A DNA stretch of 47,148 nt. Origin: Candidatus Bacteroides merdavium (lineage in GTDB: Bacteria > Bacteroidota > Bacteroidia > Bacteroidales > Bacteroidaceae). How positions within the stretch are numbered: position 1 is the first letter of the stretch; every line of letters begins with the position of its first letter. Shown here one piece after another: positions 37,232 through 45,943 of the stretch. A model generated the notes under the pieces. That model was not told where the DNA came from, did not search any database, and saw only the letters and a list, made by a program, of their open reading frames with translations. Both the position numbers and the translations under genes were made by a program. Location of the stretch: positions 1-47,148 of the forward strand of contig DXAV01000063.1 in the NCBI GenBank assembly GCA_019116805.1, given 5' to 3'.

Positions 37232-37267
37232 CCCTTCGGAAAACCGAATGACAAAACAGAAAAAGTT

Positions 37268-38383
37268 ATGATAAAGATAGGAGACAAAGTTCGCTTTCTG
37301 AGCGAAGTGGGTGGCGGAAAGGTCACCGGATTTCAGGGCAAGGACATCGTACTGGTGGAAGACGCCGACGGGTTCGACATCCCGATGCACATCAGTGAAG
37401 TGGTAGCAATAGAGACGGACGACTACAACGTACCGACTCCCGCCTCGAAAGCTGCCAAGGCCCAACAGAAGAAGGCAGAGGAACAACCAGCCCGCCCGGC
37501 CGCACCGCAACCGGCCGAACAGCCGCTACACCGTGTGGAGAAGCCCGAAATATCAGTCTATCGCCAGCCGGAGATGAAAGGCGGCGACACGCTGAACGTC
37601 CACCTGGCCTTCGTGCCGGAGGATATCAAGGCCGTCAGCACCACGCCGTTCGAAAGCTATCTGGTGAACGACAGCAACTATTACCTCTACTACACCTACC
37701 TCGGTGCCGAGGGCAAGGCATGGACGGTACGTTCGCACGGACTGATAGAACCCAACACGAAGCTGCTGCTGGAAGAATTCGAGAAGTCGGCACTCAACGA
37801 CCTGGAGCGCGTGGCCGTACAGCTGGTGGCCTTCAAGGACCGCCGTTCTTTCCAGCTGAAGCCTGCCGTCAGCGTGGAGCTGCGCATTGACACGGTGAAG
37901 TTCTACAAGCTGCATACCTTCCAACAGACCGACTTCTTCGAGACACCCGCCCTGATGTACGACGTGGTCCGGAACGACCAGCCCACCAAACAAGTGTATG
38001 TGTCGGCCGAAGAACTCCAGGAAGCCCTGCTGCAGAAAGCATCGGCGGACAACGCGCCCCGCAAGTCGCAAACCGTAGCCAAGCGAGGAGGCAAAAACGA
38101 CATCATCGAGGTGGACCTGCATATCGGTGAACTGCTGGACGACACCCGCGGCATGACCAACGGCGAGATGCTGAACTACCAGCTGGACAAGTTCCGCGAG
38201 GTGATGGAGCAATACAAGAACAAACGCGAGCAGCGCATCGTCTTCATCCACGGCAAGGGCGACGGCGTGCTGCGCCGTGCGCTGCTGGACGAACTGAAGC
38301 GCAAGTACCCGGCCTGCAAGGCACAGGATGCCTCCTTCCAGGAATACGGGTTCGGTGCCACAATGGTCACCATCAGGCAGTAA
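37268..38383 (+). CDS. DUF2027 protein with C-terminal Smr domain
   Basis: 371 aa from the ATG at 37268 ([20 protein letters not shown]). The open frame continues far upstream, antisense to queA, but the promoter at 37224 and the family start fix this ATG. The N-terminal part is a small beta domain (KGDIVLVED-type, [20 protein letters not shown]). A low-complexity Ala/Gln/Pro/Glu linker follows (about 60-90), then the DUF2027 core. The C-terminal Smr domain has [31 protein letters not shown] and [13 protein letters not shown]. Smr domains in other proteins are nucleases or nick DNA/RNA; the DLHxGE and HGKGxG motifs needed are present. The overall role in Bacteroidetes is unknown. Confidence 0.85.
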   Translation: MIKIGDKVRFLSEVGGGKVTGFQGKDIVLVEDADGFDIPMHISEVVAIETDDYNVPTPASKAAKAQQKKAEEQPARPAAPQPAEQPLHRVEKPEISVYRQPEMKGGDTLNVHLAFVPEDIKAVSTTPFESYLVNDSNYYLYYTYLGAEGKAWTVRSHGLIEPNTKLLLEEFEKSALNDLERVAVQLVAFKDRRSFQLKPAVSVELRIDTVKFYKLHTFQQTDFFETPALMYDVVRNDQPTKQVYVSAEELQEALLQKASADNAPRKSQTVAKRGGKNDIIEVDLHIGELLDDTRGMTNGEMLNYQLDKFREVMEQYKNKREQRIVFIHGKGDGVLRRALLDELKRKYPACKAQDASFQEYGFGATMVTIRQ

Positions 38384-39134
38384 ACAGCAGGTGGGTGTCC
38401 GTGCTCCGGCTTTCGTCGAGCGCGAAGCCCTCCCATTCGAAACCACGCAACTCTTCGGGGCGGGTGAGGCGGTTCTTCAGGAAGAAGCGCGTCATCTCGC
38501 CCCGACACATTTTGGCATAGATGACCACCGTCGTCAGCCGGTCGCCCTTCCACACCTGGAACTCGGGCGTCACGACCTGTACCTCGCGCTCCACGCGCCG
38601 CCAGTCGAAGAGGTTCTTCATCTCGCCGCTGGCCAGGTTGAGTAGCACACCGCCCTGCTGCCTGACGGCTTCGATGAACACGTCCGTCAACAGCGGTTTC
38701 CAGTAGTCGAACATCGACAGTCCGCCCCGTTCGGGCAGGCAGACGTCGCCCTCCAGCCGGTAGGGTCGGATGCCGTCCAGCGGGCGCAGCAGGCCGTAGA
38801 GGAAAGAGGTGATGAGCAGGTGGTCCTGCGCGAAGGCAAAGTCGTCGGCCGTGAAGTCACGCGGCGCGATGCGTTTGAACACCGCCCCCGTATAGGCTCC
38901 GATGGCGGGCATCGGACGGTTTTCTTCCGAGCAGAAGTCGTGGTAGCGCAGGCGGTTTTCGGCGGCTATCTTCGCGTTGACCCGCAGCAGGGTCTCCAGT
39001 TCGGCGGCGGAGTATTGCGACAGGCTGAGGGCGTTCTGCAACGCCTCGGCTTCAAAGCGGGGTGTGGTCAGCTGCGGCACGCGCAGGGTGCAGCGGGCAG
39101 CCATGGTCTTGGCACAGGATATGAAGGCAAGCAT
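38373..39134 (-). CDS. yaaA: YaaA family (DUF328) peroxide stress protein
   Basis: 253 aa from the ATG at 39134 ([11 protein letters not shown]), which matches the usual family start; an upstream extension to 39182 is not needed. Family blocks: [32 protein letters not shown] and [17 protein letters not shown]. coli YaaA lowers free iron and limits DNA damage under hydrogen peroxide; the family is a DNA-binding helix-hairpin-type fold. The last 11 bp overlap the end of the convergent DUF2027-Smr gene. Confidence 0.92.
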   Translation of the reverse strand: MLAFISCAKTMAARCTLRVPQLTTPRFEAEALQNALSLSQYSAAELETLLRVNAKIAAENRLRYHDFCSEENRPMPAIGAYTGAVFKRIAPRDFTADDFAFAQDHLLITSFLYGLLRPLDGIRPYRLEGDVCLPERGGLSMFDYWKPLLTDVFIEAVRQQGGVLLNLASGEMKNLFDWRRVEREVQVVTPEFQVWKGDRLTTVVIYAKMCRGEMTRFFLKNRLTRPEELRGFEWEGFALDESRSTDTHLLFTA

Positions 39135-39165
39135 AAGACAAAGATTGGAAATACTTAAATAATTA

Positions 39166-40242
39166 TCAATTATTATATTCAACTACATTATATCCTTGTG
39201 CAATCGCGAACTGCACAACAGGCCTGATATTAAAAATACCCCATTGATTACATACTACAAATTTTATACCATCCTGACTATTTAAGCACTCATCTTCCTT
39301 CATAAAATAATTACGATGTTGGTTTATAGGTAATGAATCATATTTCCTGATAACGCCGAGTGAGTCAGGTCTTAGAGCATTGAATATCTTTGCATACTCA
39401 CGATACGTTTTAGGATTTTCATTCACATACTGTCTAACAACATTCAACACAAACTTTCTTTTAGACAACGGTCTACTCCCCCAAAATCCATATTTGGTTT
39501 TATCATGAGTAGAAGCCGATTGAATAGGTTCATAAGCCGGCACTACTGATTGAATCGCCTCTTTCTCTATCTTAGCAAGTGGAGAGACTGTCAACGTAAT
39601 CTGATTGAGGACAGAATCGGCCCATTCTTCATCATGCCCTTCTTCTAAATACTTCTTTTTTAATGCATCCTTGAACAACAATCCATTTACATCCGATAAT
39701 AGTCTGTCAATTTCAAGTTGTATCAGTTTATGTTCCTGAAATATTTCTTTTTGTCTCTTACAAAAATCCGTCAATGTTTGTACATTGAATAATTCTTTGG
39801 AGAAGAGCTCAACAAATTTTATTCCATCAGGATTATTCTCTTCAATCTCTATAGAAAAAACATGTTCAGGAAGCTGCTGAGAAGTAATATCATCATAATA
39901 CAACCGTATTTTATCACCTACATATAATCCCCAAACCACCTGATGTTTTAATAGACGCATATAAGAAAACAATTGCTTCTCATCGTATTCTTGCAACAAA
40001 TGGTTAGGGCGTTTAATCTCAATCACAAACTGTTCGACATTGTCTTGCAACACTACAATATCCGCATACTTATTTTCATGACCTGCCTGTACAGGATATT
40101 GTGTTACAATTTCTCCTTTAAACTTTTTCCAGCCTAAATATTGCAGACAATTACATACAGCATTTTCATATTCTTTCTCTAAAACATTATTTTGAATACA
40201 AGCTTTTAACTCAAAACATATTTCATTCCAGATTTCATTCAT
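39166..40242 (-). CDS. Orphan protein with HsdR-N-type (PD-(D/E)XK) nuclease domain
   Basis: 358 aa from the ATG at 40242; a longer frame to 40329 is excluded because the -7 box lies at 40265-40272. Residues about 20-120 match the type I restriction HsdR N-terminal fold: EYENAVCNCLQYLGWKKFKG, then YADIVVLQDNVEQFVIEIKR (Asp and the ExK), EKQLFSYMRLLKHQVVWGLY. A helical middle region follows, and a C-terminal domain with YGFWGSRPLSKRKFVLNVVR and CNQWGIFNIRPVVQFAIAQG that I do not recognise. There is no helicase, methylase or specificity gene nearby, so this is not a standard type I system. The gene is visibly AT-rich (28 to 38% GC in lines I counted) unlike its neighbours. It may be a horizontally acquired defence or DNA-binding protein; function unknown. 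Confidence 0.75.
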   Translation of the reverse strand: MNEIWNEICFELKACIQNNVLEKEYENAVCNCLQYLGWKKFKGEIVTQYPVQAGHENKYADIVVLQDNVEQFVIEIKRPNHLLQEYDEKQLFSYMRLLKHQVVWGLYVGDKIRLYYDDITSQQLPEHVFSIEIEENNPDGIKFVELFSKELFNVQTLTDFCKRQKEIFQEHKLIQLEIDRLLSDVNGLLFKDALKKKYLEEGHDEEWADSVLNQITLTVSPLAKIEKEAIQSVVPAYEPIQSASTHDKTKYGFWGSRPLSKRKFVLNVVRQYVNENPKTYREYAKIFNALRPDSLGVIRKYDSLPINQHRNYFMKEDECLNSQDGIKFVVCNQWGIFNIRPVVQFAIAQGYNVVEYNN

Positions 40243-40264
40243 TTTGCCTCTTTTTTTAAAAAAA

Positions 40265-40272
40265 CAAAGGTA
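40265..40272 (-). promoter_or_regulatory. -7 box of the orphan nuclease gene
   Basis: TACCTTTG on the minus strand, 23 nt before the ATG at 40242. Confidence 0.5.
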
Positions 40273-40370
40273 ATAAAAATCAAGTAGTCCTGCTTCATTT
40301 TGCGAAAGTAAATTATCGCACCAATACATTTTCTGCTAAAACACAGGTATTTAATGAGATAACCAAAACC

Positions 40371-40565
40371 ACTTCGCATTTTTGCGGCATTTCACTTCGT
40401 GTTTTTGCGGTAATCCGTCTCAAAGTTTGTTCACCCGATTCCCCACCCTGCCTGACGAAGTGCTGCATGAGGTCCTGACGAAGTGCTGCGTGAGGGTGTC
40501 ATGCAGTGCTCCCTGAGAGGCTGACGAAGCACGGCGTCAGAGGGTCAGGAAGCACGGCGTCAAGG
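40371..40565. repeat. Degenerate tandem repeats with period about 23 bp
   Basis: ACTTCGCATTTTTGCGG (40371-40387) and ACTTCGTGTTTTTGCGG (40394-40410) are 23 bp apart. Then CCTGACGAAGTGCTGC at 40451 and 40474 (again 23 bp apart) is followed by three degenerate copies from about 40497, 40521 (CTGACGAAGCACGGCGTCAG) and 40545 (TCAGGAAGCACGGCGTCA). GC-rich, no coding potential. The unit length is close to that of the 22-bp array near 7.7 kb, but the sequence differs. Confidence 0.65.
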
Positions 40566-40637
40566 CACCCAACACCCCTTTTTGAAAAACGAGAAAACAT
40601 AAAGAAGCGGGAACAAATCATCCTGTTGCACAACCTG

Positions 40638-40796
40638 CTGATTTTCAGCACCGCCACAGATGCCACAGATGATTGTGTAAACATTACGCGTGAAAATAAA
40701 TAAATGAGTTGCCTTTAAAGGCAGCCTATTTATTTAATTCGCTCAATAATTTTAATGCAACTATCTGTGTCATCTGTGGAGGTGCTGAAAATCAAG
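40638..40796. repeat. 159-bp inverted-repeat element with CACAGATG arms
   Basis: The left arm CTGATTTTCAGCACCGCC through CACAGAT (40638-40670) pairs with the right arm ATCTGTGTCATCTGTGG through ATCAAG (40763-40796), with about 2 mismatches and one indel in 33 bp. Inside lies copy 1 of the 58-bp repeat with its own palindrome. The design (long arms, AT-rich nested stem) parallels the 161-bp element near 7.5 kb. Confidence 0.7.
40679..40736. repeat. 58-bp palindromic repeat, copy 1
   Basis: Runs from AAACATTACGCG to TATTTATTTA. The core TGCCTTTAAAGGCA (40710-40723) is a perfect 14-bp palindrome, flanked by AAATAAATAAAT on the left and TATTTATTTA on the right, so it forms a long AT-rich hairpin. 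Copy 2 is at 40916-40974. Confidence 0.75.
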
Positions 40797-40915
40797 CACT
40801 TGCGCAGCAAGATAGAAATCACAAAGAAGTAAAAGGCATTATTTATCCCCCCACGCTATCAACCTGATTTACAACCATATACAACAACCGTGTATAGATG
40901 TGATGGGTAATTTGC

Positions 40916-40974
40916 AAACATTACGCGCGAAAAATAAATAAATGACCTGCCTTTAAAGGCAGCCTATTTATTTA
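40916..40974. repeat. 58-bp palindromic repeat, copy 2
   Basis: Nearly identical to copy 1, 237 bp away and in the same orientation: AAACATTACGCGCG, AAATAAATAAAT, TGCCTTTAAAGGCA (40948-40961), TATTTATTTA. The 5' part differs by one inserted base and the bases before the palindrome (GAGT versus GACC). The rest of the gap (40975-41259) is C/T-rich near 41060-41130 and shows no gene. Confidence 0.75.
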
Positions 40975-41176
40975 TCATTTCCTGAAAAAGTTATCAAACT
41001 ACCCACCGCATCTGACGCGCGCCTGATTTTCAGACGGTTAGCGTGTTGACTTATCACACGGCCTCCTACCGCCTCCTCGCATGCCTTCCAGCCGCTTCCA
41101 ACCGTTCCCGCTCCTCCATTTCCGTCCGTTAAGAAAGATTTCATATCCTTTTCGCCCTTGTTTCAAGAGTTTTTGC

Positions 41177-41184
41177 TACCTTTA
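41177..41184 (+). promoter_or_regulatory. Possible -7 box of recJ
   Basis: TACCTTTA differs from TAnnTTTG only in the last base; 76 nt before the chosen ATG. Confidence 0.3.
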
Positions 41185-41259
41185 CGACTTGTTGGAGAAA
41201 TGGGCACTTTTCGCCCGCCCCGACACCCGAGACTGGAAAAAGAAAAAATAATATATAAA

Positions 41260-42975
41260 ATGACTCACAAATGGAATTATCAACCCATAACACCCGAACA
41301 GGCAGAAGCAAGCCGGCAACTGGCGCAGGAGCTGGGTATCAGCCCGATACTCGGCCGGTTGCTCATACAACGCGGGATTACCACGGCTGCCGCCGCACGT
41401 AAGTTTTTCCGCCCGCAGTTGCCCGACCTGCACGACCCGTTCCTGATGAAAGACATGGACGTGGCCGTGGCGCGCCTGAACAAGGCTATGGGAAAGAAAG
41501 AACGTATTCTGATTTACGGAGATTATGATGTGGACGGCACCACGGCTGTGGCGCTGGTTTACAAGTTTATTCAACAGTTCTATTCGAACATCGACTATTA
41601 CATCCCCGACCGCTACAACGAAGGCTACGGGGTGTCTTACAAAGGAGTGGACTACGCCGTGGAGACGGGCGTGAAGCTCATCATCGTGCTGGACTGCGGC
41701 ATCAAGGCCGTAGAGGAGATTACGTATGCCCAGGAGAAAGGCATCGACTTCATCATCTGCGACCACCACGTGCCCGACGAGGTACTGCCGCCCGCCGTGG
41801 CCATCCTGAACGCCAAGCGCGAGGACAACACGTATCCCTACGAGCACCTGTCGGGCTGCGGCGTGGGCTTCAAGTTCATGCAGGCCTTCACGCTGAGCAA
41901 CGGCATCGAGTTCCACCACCTCATCCCCCTGCTCGACCTGGTGGCTGTGAGCATCGCCTCGGACATTGTGCCCATCATGGGCGAGAACCGCATCCTGGCC
42001 TACCACGGCCTGAAGCAGCTCAACAGCAACCCCAGCATCGGGCTGAAGGCCATCATCGACGTCTGCGGACTGGCAGACAAGGAACTGACCATCGGCGACA
42101 TCGTCTTCAAGATAGGGCCGCGCATCAACGCTTCGGGACGCATCCAGAACGGCAAGGAAGCCGTGGACCTGCTGACGGAGAAGGACTTCTCCACAGCTCG
42201 CGAGAAGGCCAGCCAGATCAACCAGTACAACGAGACGCGCAAGGACTTGGACAAGAGCATGACCGAAGAGGCCAACCACATTGTGGAAGGGCTGGAGGGA
42301 CTGGCCGACCGCCGCTCCATCGTGCTCTACAACGAGGCCTGGCACAAGGGCGTCATCGGCATCGTGGCCTCACGCCTGACGGAAATCTACTACCGCCCCG
42401 CCGTGGTGCTGACACGCACCAACGACATGGCCACCGGCTCGGCCCGCTCCGTGTCGGGGTTCGACGTCTATAAAGCCATCGAATACTGCCGCGACCTGCT
42501 CGAAAACTTCGGCGGCCACACCTATGCCGCAGGCCTGTCGATGAAGGTGGAGAACGTGCCCGCCTTTACCGAACGGTTCGAGGAATTCGTGTCGCAACAC
42601 ATCCTGCCGGAGCAAACCAGCGCCGTGATCGACATCGACGCCGAAATAGACTTCAAGGACATCACACCCAAGTTCTTCAGCGACCTGAAGAAGTTCAACC
42701 CCTTCGGTCCGGAGAACGCAAAGCCGGTGTTCTGCACCCACAACGTCTATGACTACGGCACAAGCAAGGTGGTGGGCCGCGACCAGGAGCACATCAAGCT
42801 GGAACTGGTGGACAACAAGTCGAACAACGTGATGAACGGCATCGCCTTCGGACAGAGTTCGCACGTGCGCTACATCAAGACGAAGCGGTCGTTCGACATC
42901 TGCTACACCATCGAGGAGAATACCCACAAGCGGGGCGAAGTGCAGCTCCAGATAGAGGACATCAAGCCGAATTGA
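41260..42975 (+). CDS. recJ: Single-stranded-DNA-specific exonuclease RecJ
   Basis: 571 aa from the ATG at 41260 (MTHKWNYQPITPEQAEASRQ). A longer frame from 41158 carries unrelated sequence. DHH-family motifs: ILIYGDYDVDGTTAVALVYK, LIIVLDCGIKAVEEI, FIICDHHVPDEVLPPAVAIL, EHLSGCGVGFKFMQAF, DLVAVSIASDIVPIMGENRI and GPRINASGRIQNGKEAVDLL. The DHHA1 part has LLENFGGHTYAAGLSMKVEN. A C-terminal OB-like domain ends the protein. It degrades ssDNA 5' to 3' in recombination and repair. It is followed by recQ, its functional partner in the RecFOR-type pathway. Confidence 0.97.
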   Translation: MTHKWNYQPITPEQAEASRQLAQELGISPILGRLLIQRGITTAAAARKFFRPQLPDLHDPFLMKDMDVAVARLNKAMGKKERILIYGDYDVDGTTAVALVYKFIQQFYSNIDYYIPDRYNEGYGVSYKGVDYAVETGVKLIIVLDCGIKAVEEITYAQEKGIDFIICDHHVPDEVLPPAVAILNAKREDNTYPYEHLSGCGVGFKFMQAFTLSNGIEFHHLIPLLDLVAVSIASDIVPIMGENRILAYHGLKQLNSNPSIGLKAIIDVCGLADKELTIGDIVFKIGPRINASGRIQNGKEAVDLLTEKDFSTAREKASQINQYNETRKDLDKSMTEEANHIVEGLEGLADRRSIVLYNEAWHKGVIGIVASRLTEIYYRPAVVLTRTNDMATGSARSVSGFDVYKAIEYCRDLLENFGGHTYAAGLSMKVENVPAFTERFEEFVSQHILPEQTSAVIDIDAEIDFKDITPKFFSDLKKFNPFGPENAKPVFCTHNVYDYGTSKVVGRDQEHIKLELVDNKSNNVMNGIAFGQSSHVRYIKTKRSFDICYTIEENTHKRGEVQLQIEDIKPN

Positions 42976-43012
42976 CTTCAAGCAGGCACGGATGACACGG
43001 ATTTTCGCAGTC

Positions 43013-44911
43013 ATGGACTATCAGGCAATCTTAAAGCAATACTGGGGCTACGACTCCTTCCGCGGCATACAGGAGGACATCATCCGCAGCATCGGTGAGG
43101 GACGCGACACGCTGGGCCTGATGCCGACGGGCGGCGGAAAGTCCGTCACCTTCCAGGTGCCTGCCCTGGCACAGGAAGGCATGTGTCTGGTCATTACCCC
43201 GCTCATCGCCCTGATGAAGGACCAGGTGCAGAACCTAAAGCGGCGGGGCATCAAGGCCCTGGCCGTCTATTCGGGCATGAGCCGGCAGGACATCATCGCG
43301 ACGCTGGAAAACGCCATCTTCGGCAACTACAAGTTCCTCTACATCTCGCCCGAACGGCTGGACACGGAAATCTTCCGCATCAAGCTGGCCAAGATGAAAA
43401 TCAGCCTGATCACGGTGGACGAGAGCCACTGCATCTCGCAATGGGGATACGACTTCCGCCCGGCCTACCTGAAAATAGCCGAGGTGCGCAGCCTGCTGCC
43501 GGGCGTACCCGTACTGGCCCTGACTGCCACCGCCACCCCTGAAGTGGTGAAGGACATCCAACTGCGACTGGAGTTCCGCGAGGAAAACGTGTTCCGCATG
43601 AGCTTCGAACGCACCAATCTGGCCTACGTGGTGCGGCGCACGGAAAACAAGGCCGGCGAGCTGCTGCACATCCTGCAACGGATGGCGGGCAGCGCCATCA
43701 TTTACGTGCGCAACCGCCGCCGCACCAAGGAGGTGACCGAATGGCTGCAACAGCAGGGCATCACCGCCGACTTCTACCACGCCGGACTGGACGACGCCGT
43801 GAAAGACATCCGCCAGCAGCGGTGGCAGAAAGGCGAAAGCCGTGTCATGGTAGCCACCAATGCCTTCGGCATGGGTATCGACAAGCCCGACGTGCGGCTC
43901 GTCATCCACCTGGACCTGCCCGACTCCATCGAAGCCTACTTCCAGGAAGCGGGCCGTGCGGGACGCGACGGACAGAAGGCCTACGCCATCATCCTGTACG
44001 TCAAGTCGGACAGCACGACGCTGCGCAAGCGTATCCCGGACACTTTTCCGGAGAAAGACTATATCCGCGACGTTTACGAGCACCTGCAATACTACTACGA
44101 AATGGCCATGGGCGACGGACGGGGCTGCGTACGCGAGTTCGACATCGAGGACTTCTGCCGCAAATTCAAGTATTTTCCCGTCCCCGTGGACAGTGCCCTG
44201 AAGATCCTGACACAGGCGGGCTACCTGGAATACACCGACGAGCAGGACAACGCCTCGCGCCTGCTCTTCACCGTGAAGCGCGAGGAGCTGTACAAACTCC
44301 GCGAATTGGGCGACGACATGGACCGCCTCATTCAGACAGCCCTCCGCTCCTATACGGGCCTGTTTACCGACCATGCCTTCATCAGCGAAGAAACGCTGGC
44401 CGTACGCACAGGCCTCACACACAGGCAGGTCTATGAGATGCTGAAGGAGCTTTCCCGGCGGCGCATCGTCAGCTATATTCCCCGCAAAAGGACTCCTTAT
44501 ATCATCTACACGCGCGAACGCGTGGAAAGCGACCGGCTGAACATCCCGCCCGCTGTCTATGAGGAGCGGAAAGCACGCTACGAAGGCCGCATCAAGGCCA
44601 TGCTCGACTACGCCACCAACGACATCGCCTGCCGCAGCCGGATGCTTCTGCATTACTTCGGCGAACGGAACGAGCACGACTGCGGCCAATGCGACACCTG
44701 CCTCAAGCACAGGAACAGGAATGAGCCCAAGGAACAGACCGAAACCCTGCCCGAAAGGATCATACACTGCCTGGGGCATTGTCCCCTCACTCCGGCCTCC
44801 CTGGCCGACCAGCTCTCCGTAGAAAAAGACCTGCTGGCAGAAACTTTACGACAAATGATGGACAACAGGCAGATATTTACCCGCAACGGAATGCTACAAA
44901 TCAGAAAATAA
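43013..44911 (+). CDS. recQ: RecQ family ATP-dependent DNA helicase
   Basis: 632 aa from the ATG at 43013 (MDYQAILKQYWGYDSFRGIQ); an ATG at 42992 lies in a repeat-like stretch and is less likely. SF2 core: LMPTGGGKSVTFQVPALAQE (Walker A), ITPLIALMKDQV, the DESH box in VDESHCISQWGYDFRPAYLK, ALTATATPEV, TNAFGMGIDKPDVR and QEAGRAGRDGQ. The RQC zinc ligands are visible as Cys in RNEHDCGQCDTCLKH. The C-terminal tail looks like a winged-helix element; no HRDC domain is evident. It unwinds DNA for recombination and repair and is 37 nt after recJ. Confidence 0.95.
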   Translation: MDYQAILKQYWGYDSFRGIQEDIIRSIGEGRDTLGLMPTGGGKSVTFQVPALAQEGMCLVITPLIALMKDQVQNLKRRGIKALAVYSGMSRQDIIATLENAIFGNYKFLYISPERLDTEIFRIKLAKMKISLITVDESHCISQWGYDFRPAYLKIAEVRSLLPGVPVLALTATATPEVVKDIQLRLEFREENVFRMSFERTNLAYVVRRTENKAGELLHILQRMAGSAIIYVRNRRRTKEVTEWLQQQGITADFYHAGLDDAVKDIRQQRWQKGESRVMVATNAFGMGIDKPDVRLVIHLDLPDSIEAYFQEAGRAGRDGQKAYAIILYVKSDSTTLRKRIPDTFPEKDYIRDVYEHLQYYYEMAMGDGRGCVREFDIEDFCRKFKYFPVPVDSALKILTQAGYLEYTDEQDNASRLLFTVKREELYKLRELGDDMDRLIQTALRSYTGLFTDHAFISEETLAVRTGLTHRQVYEMLKELSRRRIVSYIPRKRTPYIIYTRERVESDRLNIPPAVYEERKARYEGRIKAMLDYATNDIACRSRMLLHYFGERNEHDCGQCDTCLKHRNRNEPKEQTETLPERIIHCLGHCPLTPASLADQLSVEKDLLAETLRQMMDNRQIFTRNGMLQIRK

Positions 44912-44916
44912 TTCAT

Positions 44917-44924
44917 TACTTTTG
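44917..44924 (+). promoter_or_regulatory. -7 box of the TPR gene
   Basis: TACTTTTG, 25 nt before the ATG at 44949, just past the recQ stop codon. Confidence 0.5.
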
Positions 44925-44948
44925 CCGCGCAATTAATCAGAAACAGCT

Positions 44949-45908
44949 ATGGGATTTTTCAAGTCATTCTTTTCCGGCAAGACCTCGACCCCGGAAGAGG
45001 AACAACAGAAGAACAAACAGAAGAACTTCGACATATTCAAGTATGACGGCATGCGTGCCCAGCGCATGGGGCGTACCGACTATGCCATCAAGTGCTTTCA
45101 GGAGGCACTGGCCCTGCAGGAGGACTTCGAAACGATGGGCTACCTGGTTCAGGTCTATACCCAAACCAACCAACTGGACGAGGCACGCCGTCTGCTGGAA
45201 CGCATGACGGAAATGGAACCGACACACGCCAACACTTTCCTGAACCTGGCTAACATATGCTTCGTGCAGGAAGACTATCCCGCCATGGCGGAAGCGGCTC
45301 GCAAGGCCATCGCCATCGAAGAAGGGAACGCCATGGGACACTACCTGCTGGGCAAGGCGACGGACGGACAGGGCGACGGAATCATGTGTATCGCCCACCT
45401 GACAAAAGCCATCCTGCTGAAGGATGACTTCACGGAAGCCCGCCTGCTGCGTGCCGAAGCCCTGCTCAAGATGCAGCAATATAAAGAAGCAACCGAGGAC
45501 ATTGACGCCATCCTGAGCCAGGACCCCGACGAAGAAAGTGCCCTGCTGCTCCGAGGCCGGATAAAAGAGGCGACCGGACAGCCGGAAGAAGCCGAAGCCG
45601 ACTTCCGCAAAGTGACGGAGGACAATCCCTTCAACGAACAGGCCTACCTGTGCCTGGGACAACTGTACATCGGACAGAAGAAGCTGACGGAAGCCATTGC
45701 CCTTTTTGACGAAGCCATTGAGCTGAACCCCAACTTCGCCAAGGCTTATCACGAACGCGGACGCGCCAAGCTGCTGAACGGCGACAAGGACGGCGCCACG
45801 GAAGATCTGAAGAAAGAACTGGAACTGAACCCGAAAGAAGGCGAAACCTTCAACGGCGAATATAACAACCAGCCCGGAGGCAGACAGACCAACATCTTAG
45901 GCCTGTAA
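44949..45908 (+). CDS. Tetratricopeptide repeat protein
   Basis: 319 aa. After a short Lys/Gln-rich N-terminus there are roughly seven TPR motifs between about residues 33 and 295 (for example RMGRTDYAIKCFQEALALQE, YPAMAEAARKAIAIEEGN, KKLTEAIALFDEAIELNPNF, GDKDGATEDLKKELELNPKE). No signal peptide, membrane helix or enzyme domain is visible, so it is probably a cytoplasmic scaffold. The partner is unknown. It has its own promoter. Confidence 0.9.
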   Translation: MGFFKSFFSGKTSTPEEEQQKNKQKNFDIFKYDGMRAQRMGRTDYAIKCFQEALALQEDFETMGYLVQVYTQTNQLDEARRLLERMTEMEPTHANTFLNLANICFVQEDYPAMAEAARKAIAIEEGNAMGHYLLGKATDGQGDGIMCIAHLTKAILLKDDFTEARLLRAEALLKMQQYKEATEDIDAILSQDPDEESALLLRGRIKEATGQPEEAEADFRKVTEDNPFNEQAYLCLGQLYIGQKKLTEAIALFDEAIELNPNFAKAYHERGRAKLLNGDKDGATEDLKKELELNPKEGETFNGEYNNQPGGRQTNILGL

Positions 45909-45943
45909 TCCTCTGATACGACTATCTTAAATAACCAAACACT

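Noticed and set aside
35924..37267. Upstream extension of the DUF2027-Smr frame to 819 codons
   Set aside because: The extension is antisense to queA; the promoter at 37224 and the family N-terminus set the start at 37268.
43235..44779. 514-codon open frame antisense to recQ
   Set aside because: recQ has all helicase motifs; the antisense frame has none.
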